A stretch of DNA of 64,000 bases from CAVVFX01 sp963777595 (GTDB taxonomy: Bacteria; Acidobacteriota; Terriglobia; Bryobacterales; Bryobacteraceae). This document shows positions 17,988-24,331 of the stretch, piece after piece (positions within the stretch are counted from its first letter, which is position 1; each line of letters starts with the position of its first letter). Location of the stretch: assembly GCA_963777595.1 (NCBI GenBank), contig CAVZRE010000001.1:1-64000 (forward strand), in the 5' to 3' direction. The translations under genes and the position numbers were made by a program. Under the pieces are notes generated by a model. It was not told where the DNA came from and ran no database searches. It saw only the letters and a program-made list of their open reading frames with translations.

Positions 17988-18189
17988 AGAATACCGATTG
18001 GGCAATCCGGCTGGGACTTCGGCTGCAATGACGGTCCAAAACAAAAGCCGACGACGACTTTGCTGCACGCGTTAAAGCGATCAAGGCGGCCGAGCGCAAG
18101 CAAATGCACCTTGTCTTCGTCACTCCTCGAAACTGGAAGACCAAAGATGTCTGGCGCCAGGAAAAGGTGGCCCTCCAGAAGCGGAAAAT
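17988..18189 (+). pseudogene. remnant of a large defence-type (STAND/NACHT-associated) protein
   Basis: Two short blocks in adjacent frames, RIPIGQSGWDFGCNDG and then (K)ADDDFAARVKAIKAAERKQ followed by MHLVFVTPRNWKTKDVW, match from memory the N-terminal region of very large bacterial proteins that carry a nuclease-like domain ahead of a NACHT/STAND-like ATPase. There the pattern runs W-E-F-G, K-A, F-V-F-V-T-P-R-x-W. Both the upstream part (start codon, about 50 residues) and everything downstream are missing, and the fragment ends in a T-rich run at 18192-18202. It is a scar, not a gene. The assignment rests on motif recall only. Confidence 0.4.
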
Positions 18190-18212
18190 AAGTTATTTTT
18201 TTGTACGACGTC

Positions 18213-18250
18213 TCTCCCCGACATGGATTCGAACCACAGATCTGACACGT
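18213..18250 (-). other. tRNA 3'-end-like fragment
   Basis: On the minus strand this reads as a T arm with the universal GGTTCGAATCC, flanked by a weak 5-bp stem (TGTGG/CCATG) and followed by TCGGGGA-G, which would be the 3' acceptor strand. No matching 5' acceptor (TCCCCGA), D arm or foldable anticodon arm is found within 100 bases, so it is not a working tRNA. Such 3'-end copies are typical of attachment sites left by integrative elements. It lies between two gene fragments (17988-18189 and 18284-18724), which fits an element boundary. Confidence 0.4.
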
Positions 18251-18283
18251 TGCTCGGAAGCGGCAGGTGGTTGGTTATGCCTC

Positions 18284-18724
18284 TTACGCCAATAAAACGT
18301 AGCTTTCTGGGTTGCAGAAGTATATCGATTTGAACAAGGCAAGCGGCAATAGGCCGTCCACGCCGGGCTCCGGCCGATCTGAAATCACCGCAGCTTCCCC
18401 TTCCCAAAACTTTCGGTTTTCGATAAACAGCGTCCTAAAGGCTCTTCCAATTTGCTGTGAGCCTGCCAAAGTTCGCAATTCCGCCTTGAAGCCGGGATCC
18501 TTGCTGGGCTGGACACCGAATAAGATCAACCCGGCCGACCCGGAGTCCAACGCCAGGTTGCCGAGACTCGTGGTGACCACCGGTCTGGCGTTCACCATTT
18601 TGTAAGGGGCGCGCATCCCGCTCCGCTGCGGCATGCCAAACTCGATCCGTTTATGGTGCAGATCGAGCACGTAATCGAATCGGACGAGAAACCATTGTCC
18701 CAGGACCCCTTGAACATCCGGCAT
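18284..18724 (-). pseudogene. C-terminal half of a retropepsin-like aspartyl protease
   Basis: The 146-residue frame begins in the hinge region of a two-lobed retropepsin-like protein (MPDVQGVLGQWFLVRFDYVLD). It contains one active-site-type motif, L-D-S-G-S-A-G-L, and the family's C-terminal VDGLLPLALFKSIYF. The usual signal peptide and first D-T/S-G lobe are not present upstream in any frame, so the gene is 5'-truncated. It ends 34 bases from the tRNA-like fragment. Family members are secreted in Acidobacteria. It could still be expressed as a half-protein, but there is no good ribosome site. Confidence 0.5.
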
Positions 18725-18868
18725 GCGTTGCCAACTTTTCAGATTTCTTCGCAGAAATCACCTACATCTTTAAACCGGCTGGCGCATTGTTCTTGCCTCG
18801 CGACATCGATGGCATAGCTAAAGTAACGAATTTCATTGCCGTTCTCCCGTGGGGCGTTTGCCGTGCAC

Positions 18869-19324
18869 TCATGCCGCCTGTTCATCCAGATCTGCAGCGC
18901 AATCCGCGAGGCGATAGAGTTCCGCAAGGAGAGAGTCATAGGCTTCCTGCCCGAATCTCTCGATAAGATCATGCTGAACTTCGCGCCACTCTACATTCGC
19001 TCTGTTCAAGAGACGGCGACCTTTTTTCGTGATCCGTGCCGTGCGGAAGCGAGCCCCCTTTCCGGCCTGCGAGAGAATCCAGCCGTCCCGGATCATGGGC
19101 GCAAGCGCGCGATAGAGCGAGGTGCGGTCCAGTTCCAGTTCTTCTGCAACTCGAACCATCGGTTCTCCGGAGCGACGCGAGATGCAGCGCAATACCGCAT
19201 GTTGCGTGATGTTGAGGCCAGCTTCAGACACCCTTGAGTCATACACTCGACCCAGCACTCGCGACAATTTCTTCACGGTCGTGCAGGCACACTGATTTAC
19301 GCCCGCCGGTAGCGATGTATACAC
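18869..19324 (-). CDS. MarR family transcriptional regulator
   Basis: A 151-residue winged-helix regulator. The recognition region is GEPMVRVAEELELDRTSLYRALAPMIRDGWIL and the wing is GKGARFRTARITKKGRRLL. Two cysteines near the N-terminus (C12, C14) could make it redox-responsive, but that is a guess. The start is a GTG at 19324. It is divergent from the cupin gene across about 120 bases, and MarR proteins commonly control such a neighbour together with flavin or quinone reductase genes, a remnant of which lies further downstream. Confidence 0.85.
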   Translation of the reverse strand: MYTSLPAGVNQCACTTVKKLSRVLGRVYDSRVSEAGLNITQHAVLRCISRRSGEPMVRVAEELELDRTSLYRALAPMIRDGWILSQAGKGARFRTARITKKGRRLLNRANVEWREVQHDLIERFGQEAYDSLLAELYRLADCAADLDEQAA

Positions 19325-19442
19325 ACCACTAGCATAGACCGCAATAAACAGTCGAATTGTGTTAATTGCACTTTCTGATGATGTATATGCATCCTATGGG
19401 AGAGCAGCTTCATCTCATCGATAGAAGAAAGGATGGTCTCAC

Positions 19443-19850
19443 ATGCTTGCAGCTCAAGCCCCGCAACCACCCACAGTCCAAACGTCGATCACCATGGTTT
19501 CAAAAGACACCACGACTGATGCCGGAGAGCCGATTCGATATCTTTCGACCCCGAACCCGGAGGTAACATCCGTCATCCTCTCGCTTCCCCCGGGGGGAAA
19601 GACCGATTGGATGACACATCCGGTACCTGGATATGTCTATGTTCTTGAAGGCGAACTGACAGTCGAGTTTGCTGATGGCACTCATGTCACCTTCAAGGCC
19701 GGCCGGCGTTCCTTCAGGCGCGCGCCAAGTGGCACCGCGGCGTAAACGAGGGCGACAAAACGATGACGCTTCCTGGCAGTCTTCTTTGGCGAGAAAGGAA
19801 CGCCGCTCCTTCTTAATCCACCCAGCGGTCCCTTGGTAAACGCAAAATAA
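19443..19850 (+). CDS. cupin domain protein (frameshifted)
   Basis: A small cupin, about 135 residues when repaired. The first frame gives VTSVILSLPPGGKTDWMTHPVPGYVYVLEGELTVEFADGTHVTFKAG, with a single-domain cupin motif 1 in which G-x5-H-x-H is relaxed. A shift near 19706 leads to ARAKWHRGVNEGDKTMTLL and a second near 19770 to AVFFGEKGTPLLLNPPSGPLVNAK, ending at TAA 19848-19850. Uncorrected, the frame stops early at 19745. It is divergent from the MarR gene, which probably regulates it. Small cupins of this kind bind metal and act on small organic molecules; the role is unknown. Confidence 0.6.
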
Positions 19851-19884
19851 ACACCGCATTCGGCGCCCTTATGTGAGTCCCTTT

Positions 19885-20070
19885 ATGAGGGTTCTGGAGG
19901 TTCGTGTTTGGCGAGGTGCCAGAGCTAACGCCTGATGAGAAGCAGTTCCTAATCAAAGTCGAACGTGCGAGCGTGAACTATGTCGATACACGCGAACGGC
20001 GCGACACCTATACCTGCGACGCAGACGCGCTGCCCGCATTTTCGGCCCACTCCGGGCCATAGCAAGCAGC
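19885..20070 (+). pseudogene. 5' remnant of a zinc-type/quinone oxidoreductase (MDR family)
   Basis: Starting at ATG 19885, MRVLEVRV and, after a shift, FGEVPELTPDEKQFLIKVERASVNYVDTRERRDTY match the first 50 or so residues of GroES-like NADPH:quinone reductases (medium-chain dehydrogenases). After about 20060 no frame continues the fold, and the Rossmann half is absent. Unlike the frameshifted genes elsewhere, most of this gene is missing, so I call it a true remnant. It may once have formed a stress-response unit with the MarR and cupin genes. Confidence 0.5.
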
Positions 20071-20238
20071 CCGCTGGATATCGGAAAGGGTGTCGCGTCA
20101 AGTTTAAAAAGCGTGAATTCGCATTATGCGGTCAATCCGCGCCGTTACACCTCCCACGGCGCTTATAGTGATGAGATTCTCTCCGGGGAGGTTGACACAG
20201 ACGGTCTTCGAGTTTTTAGAAAGGCAAGGTAAAGTCTA

Positions 20239-21097
20239 ATGTCCCAGAAATCTGTCGTCCTCGGGCTTGAGAGCCTGAAGCAGTTCCGTGTTGTGGAAGA
20301 AGCGCCGGGCTACTGGCGCGCCACGTTTCAAAATCCACCGGTCAATCTTTATGATCCACAAACCTTTCTCGAACTGAGAAGTCTTTGGACGAAGATCGAG
20401 GAAACAAAGGTTGTCAACGTTCTCGTATTTGATAGTGCCGATCCTGACTACTTCATCTCCCACTATGACCTTGTGAGGGCCACCGAGGTTCCCGAGAAGC
20501 CCGGCGATGATCACGTCTACGGCTGGGCCCGCCTTTTCACCCGGTTCAACGATTCCCCGGTGGTCACCATAGCCTCGATCCGCGGCGCAACCCGTGGTAT
20601 CGGCAGCGAATTTGCGCTGGCATGCGACATGCGGTTCGCAAGCCAGGAGAAAGCCCGCTTTGCGCAGATCGAGGTCGGTTTCAGCTGCGTGCCGGGCGGC
20701 GGCGGGCTCGACTGGCTGTCAGCCCTATGCTGGACGTGCGCGCGCAATCGAGATCATGTGCGGCGCCGACGACTTCGACGCGACGACCGCCGCGGCCTAT
20801 GGCTGGATCAACCGCGCCTTCCCCGATGCGCACCTGGACGCCTTCGTGGATAATCTGGCGAGGCGGATCGCGACGTTCGACCGGCAGGCGCTCGAATTGG
20901 CCAAGCGGATGATCAATTCTCGGGTCACCATGCCCAGCGAAAGCGAACGCTGGTCCTCGATGCAGTCGTTCCTGTACACCACGACGTGGCCCGCGACCCA
21001 GGCGCGTTTCGCCAGGTCGCTCGCTCTTGGTCTTCAGCAGCCTACCGACTTCGAACTCAATCTCGGGGCGACGGTAGTGAACCTGCACCCAGAGTAA
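20239..21097 (+). CDS. enoyl-CoA hydratase/isomerase family protein (one frameshift)
   Basis: A crotonase-fold protein of about 285 residues. The oxyanion-hole segments VTIASIRGATRGIGSEFALACDMRFAS and QIEVGFSCVPGGGGLDWL are present. After a one-base shift near 20722 the sequence continues as YAGRARAIEIMCGADDFDATTAAAYGWINRAFPDA to the C-terminal helix region. The usual catalytic Glu pair is not obvious (the first position reads as EF in GSEFAL), so the reaction is uncertain. A possible -35 box TTGACA (20192-20197) lies upstream, but the -10 is weak. A strong hairpin follows the stop codon. Confidence 0.75.
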
Positions 21098-21120
21098 CCA
21101 CCACGTCACGTCGTTTGTCC

Positions 21121-21152
21121 TCGTGGCCTGCATCCGCCGATGCAGGCCACGA
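21121..21152 (+). terminator. strong hairpin after enoyl-CoA hydratase gene
   Basis: A perfect 14-bp stem, TCGTGGCCTGCATC paired with GATGCAGGCCACGA, closes over a four-base loop (CGCC) 24 bases after the stop codon at 21097. It lacks a U tract, so it may act as a processing or Rho-assisted end rather than a classical intrinsic terminator. No gene runs into it from the other side. Confidence 0.5.
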
Positions 21153-21852
21153 AGCTTCTGCCGGAATAACGCCTTATGATGTCGGTCATCTAAAAAACGG
21201 TCTGACGTGGTTTTCTATTATTACCAAATGTGCGCTGCGGCATGCTTGAATTGAGGACGAAGGATCCCCAGTGGATGACGGTGGGATATTCGAAATGCAA
21301 TGCGCTTGGCAATGATTATCAGAAATCAAAGCGATTGCTCATCAATGCAGCCACTAGACCCACTACTCAGTGATCAGTGCCACGCTCGATACCAGCGTCT
21401 ACATCAGGGCCTTAGAACATTGAGGACTATCGCGGACTATTGAGGATTTCTTGAGTTGGACGCCAGTCTGAACATGACAACATGTCCAAGATCCGCTTTC
21501 TGAGCCGTTATCTGTAGGCTCGCGGAATCTCTGCGGCCAGGTATTCGGTTTGGCCAAGGCGCACGCCCACCGTTCAGATTGATGAATATGCCTCCGGGCA
21601 ACAAGCGAGGTGGGCGAATTCTCGTAATGCCGCACTGCTCGAATTCTGGCAGCGCCGGTCGGGAAAGAAACTCATCTTGCGCACCGCCCGCGAAATGCAA
21701 GCAAACGTAGAAGGTCTCAAGGTCCCTCCGCCCGGCGATGTCACACATCCGGCTGGTATGCCTTTGTTAATATAGACAGTCTTATAAATAATAATTAAGC
21801 TCTTATCAGGTAATTCCAGTGATAAACGATAAATTGTTCAGGAGGGAATCCC
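21153..21852. other. 700-base stretch without a recognisable gene
   Basis: No frame here shows a protein family I recognise. A 103-residue open frame on the minus strand (21437-21748) has no good ribosome site and no homology I can recall. The last 80 bases (about 21760-21840) are markedly AT-rich (runs such as TTATAAATAATAATTAAG), unlike the rest of the window, and probably hold a promoter for the small gene at 21853. The stretch looks like accessory or decayed DNA. Confidence 0.4.
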
Positions 21853-21984
21853 GTGATTGTCTGGCACACTCTGGGCGTAGATGACCGCTGCCCCAATTAC
21901 CCCACTCTCCCGGAAATAGAGGACACTCTCTACGACGCGGCCTTGCTCCTGTGCGTCTGGATCGTCCTGACATCGTTGTTTTGA
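21853..21984 (+). CDS. small ORF with strong ribosome site (43 aa)
   Basis: A GTG-started 43-codon frame preceded by a near-perfect AGGAGGG (21840-21846), six bases before the start, and by an AT-rich promoter-like stretch. The peptide is acidic in the middle (PTLPEIEDTLYDAALL) and ends with a hydrophobic tail (LLLCVWIVLTSLF), so it could be a small C-tail-anchored membrane peptide. I do not recognise it. It is transcribed towards the zinc-ribbon gene on the other strand. Evidence is limited to the ribosome site and amino-acid pattern. Confidence 0.35.
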   Translation: MIVWHTLGVDDRCPNYPTLPEIEDTLYDAALLLCVWIVLTSLF

Positions 21985-22000
21985 ACCACCGGAATTCGGG

Positions 22001-22201
22001 CTAGGATTCCGAAGGAGGAGACTCCTCGGCCGGACGAGTGCGTTCCAGAAATTCATAACCGCAAAACAGACAACGATATTTCCGCGTTTCCCCGGACCAG
22101 ACAGCGAGCCGCTGCAGCCAGCTCCGATGGATTCTGGCAAGGGCTTGGGCTCCGCACGCTGGACATGGCTTTTGCTTTGTGGCGCTCTCGGGCATTGACA
22201 T
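22001..22201 (-). CDS. small zinc-ribbon protein
   Basis: A 66-residue protein with two CxxC knuckles, CPACG near residue 13 and CLFCG near residue 45, separated by a basic linker (RIHRSWLQRLAVWSGETRKYR). This is a typical zinc-ribbon layout seen in many short acidobacterial proteins. The partner and function are unknown. It is the nearest gene upstream of the MoxR/vWA pair but is on the opposite strand. Confidence 0.65.
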   Translation of the reverse strand: MSMPESATKQKPCPACGAQALARIHRSWLQRLAVWSGETRKYRCLFCGYEFLERTRPAEESPPSES

Positions 22202-22405
22202 AAACGTAGCAAAGTTTTGCAGGCCTCGCCGCGCCTCCGACGGCTCCCGCAGATGTCATGCTTTGGCTGCCGCCTGCAGGTGTGCCTCCCATGCCCGTCG
22301 TCATGCTGCGCAATCTTTCGCACACTTGAGAGATCGAACCGCTAGCCATGGGTGGATACGACACAAGTGATGGCAACTTGCACCACGAATTTATGACCGT
22401 TCACA

Positions 22406-23419
22406 ATGATCGATGTACCGCCGCCCGCTCGATTAGTGGAAGACGGCCCTCTAGGCGGAGAATGGAAAGATCCTGTGAAATACACCAAGATCTTCGACGT
22501 GAAAGGGACCGAAGCTAAACTACGAACAAGTTTGGCCGATTTACAGTGGAAGGCGGGAGACCGCCGGGACGGCCTCGTGTACCTCTACACCGATGAGATC
22601 GAGTTGACGGTGAACGTAGGACTCGCCACCGGGCGGCCAATCCTCTTGCGAGGGAAATCGGGAGGAGGAAAATCATCGCTCGCTCGCAACGTCGCGCTGC
22701 GCCTCGGGAGACGTTATTACGAAGAGGTGATCACCTCCAAGACCCAGCACTCGGACCTGTTCTGGCGTTTCGATCTGCTGCGCCGGTTCCGGGACGCCGG
22801 AGTCGATTGCTTGAAACTCGACGCCGAATATATCGAGCCCCGCGCTTTCTGGTGGGCATTCAACCCGGAACTCGCCGCGCATCGTGGATTGCGTCCTCCC
22901 GGAAAGCCGGAACATCCCGCGGTAGATCCCAGTCCTATCAAGGGTGAAGATTCCGTGATCCTGCTCGATGAGATTGACAAAGCCGATCCTGACGTCCCGA
23001 ACAACCTGCTCGTGGCCCTGGGCTCCTCGCAGTTTACCGTGCCATATCTCAATGACCTGCTGGTGGAGGCGAAAACCAAGACGCTGGTGTTCATCACCTC
23101 CAACGACGAGCGCGACCTTCCCGCGGCGTTTCTGCGGCGCTGCGTCACCTTGGAACTCGATTCACCGTCAACCGAGCGCCTGGTGGAGATCGCCGCCAAA
23201 CACTTCGGTGATTCCCGGGCCAAGCGTGATTTCTACCGGAGCCTCGCCAACACCCTCTATCCGGAAGGACAGAAGAATACCAGCACAGCCGAATACCTGG
23301 ACGCGGTGAGCGCGTGTAAGCAACTCGACGTAGAGCCGAAGCGCGGCGACCCCGCCTGGGAGGCCCTTGTCCGGATCACCGTGCGCAAAGCCGGATCGCC
23401 GGCCGCTTTTGACGTATGA
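22406..23419 (+). CDS. MoxR-like AAA+ ATPase
   Basis: A 337-residue AAA+ protein with Walker A G-K-S-G-G-G-K-S (83-90), Walker B VILLDEID (184-191), sensor 1 TSNDERDLP (231-239) and an arginine pair R244-R245 (AFLRRC) at the finger position. The order and the SDLFWRFDLLRRF segment fit the MoxR-like ATPases that accompany vWA-type proteins in bacterial conflict systems (EAD/VMAP-type), rather than the methanol-oxidation MoxR. Its stop overlaps the next gene (ATGA), so the two are co-translated. The job is probably ATP-driven remodelling or signalling with the downstream protein. No effector gene is adjacent. Confidence 0.85.
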   Translation: MIDVPPPARLVEDGPLGGEWKDPVKYTKIFDVKGTEAKLRTSLADLQWKAGDRRDGLVYLYTDEIELTVNVGLATGRPILLRGKSGGGKSSLARNVALRLGRRYYEEVITSKTQHSDLFWRFDLLRRFRDAGVDCLKLDAEYIEPRAFWWAFNPELAAHRGLRPPGKPEHPAVDPSPIKGEDSVILLDEIDKADPDVPNNLLVALGSSQFTVPYLNDLLVEAKTKTLVFITSNDERDLPAAFLRRCVTLELDSPSTERLVEIAAKHFGDSRAKRDFYRSLANTLYPEGQKNTSTAEYLDAVSACKQLDVEPKRGDPAWEALVRITVRKAGSPAAFDV

Positions 23420-24207
23420 AGCTGCATTCCATTTCCGCCGGTGATGTAGTCCGCGCATTTCGTCTGTTGGACGCGCGCGATGAGGAGACGCGCGCCGCGA
23501 TCGCACGCGTACTCGGTTTCGACCTCCAACCCGACTCTCGCCCCCCTGCGCCCGGGCGGCGAAAAGGGCATGCCGAAAAGCCATCGCTGCAGCGTCATCA
23601 GGAGGAGCCCTTGTTCAATCCCCAATGGACACGAGCCATCATCTCCACGATGGCCAGAATCCGCACCAGGAGCGGACCCCCTGAGATCGAATCCCTGGTG
23701 ACCGCCGCTGCGGAACGCCAACCGATGCTCTCCTTGGCGCTCTCCGTCTCGGAAACCGCCGGCGGAGCTGACGTCTTGCTGGACATTGGAGACCATATGG
23801 CAGCCTTCTCGCGTGAGCAGGCGCGGCTCGTAGACATGATGCGCCGGGTGCTGGGCAGAGAGCAGGTCTCTACCTTCCGGTTCCTGGGTTCGCCGGCGCG
23901 CGGAGTGCTGGGCCATTCCACATCCGCCCTCGAAGCGTACCGCCCCTCAAGACCCGGCTGGCCCGTAATTGTTTTGACGGACTTGGGCATCGGCAGAGGC
24001 GCGGCTGCGGCGCCCTCCTCGGAATGGGTCGAGTTTTCCCGCCTGGTGCGGTCCGGCGGATGTCATCTGCTCGCGCTCGTCCCACATCCGCCGGCACGCT
24101 GCCCTGCGGATCTCACATCGTCGATAAATATTATTCAATGGGGCCGGGCTACCAGCGTGCGCACCATCAAGACAGCTCTGCGCAGCCTTAAAAAGCCTTG
24201 CCAATAA
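23416..24207 (+). CDS. vWA-like partner of the MoxR ATPase (degenerate MIDAS)
   Basis: A 263-residue protein with a helical N-terminus, a conserved PLFNPQWTRAII segment (residues 75-86) and a Rossmann-like vWA domain: ADVLLDIGDHMAAF (119-132), VIVLTDLGIG and GCHLLALVPHPP. The metal site DxSxS is replaced by D-I-G-D-H (123-127), so it probably does not bind Mg in the normal way. In homologues I recall, this domain is followed by a formylglycine-generating-enzyme (SUMF1) or other effector module; here it ends after the vWA fold. The four-base overlap with the ATPase gene and convergence on the next operon mark this as a self-contained two-gene unit. Confidence 0.7.
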   Translation: MKLHSISAGDVVRAFRLLDARDEETRAAIARVLGFDLQPDSRPPAPGRRKGHAEKPSLQRHQEEPLFNPQWTRAIISTMARIRTRSGPPEIESLVTAAAERQPMLSLALSVSETAGGADVLLDIGDHMAAFSREQARLVDMMRRVLGREQVSTFRFLGSPARGVLGHSTSALEAYRPSRPGWPVIVLTDLGIGRGAAAAPSSEWVEFSRLVRSGGCHLLALVPHPPARCPADLTSSINIIQWGRATSVRTIKTALRSLKKPCQ

Positions 24208-24331
24208 TTCGTACAAATGTAAAACAAAAGCGATGGATTTCCGGAGCAATCCAAATCCTGAACCGAGATACCTGCCGGTCTGGCATCGATTCGGAGACCC
24301 AGCTGTTACTTCCCACCTCGAATCCAGCCGC

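Noticed and set aside
18213..18290. complete tRNA on the minus strand
   Set aside because: The T arm and 3' acceptor strand are tRNA-like, but no 5' acceptor strand, D arm or paired anticodon stem can be formed.
20192..20221. promoter before the enoyl-CoA hydratase gene
   Set aside because: A good TTGACA box is present, but no -10 better than three of six matches lies at 16-18 bases.
21437..21748. 103-codon minus-strand frame in the gene-poor stretch
   Set aside because: No ribosome site, no recognised family and no operon context; left as unassigned.
21838..22323. 161-codon minus-strand frame over the small genes
   Set aside because: Cys/Arg/Pro-rich reading that overlaps the better supported zinc-ribbon frame on the same strand.
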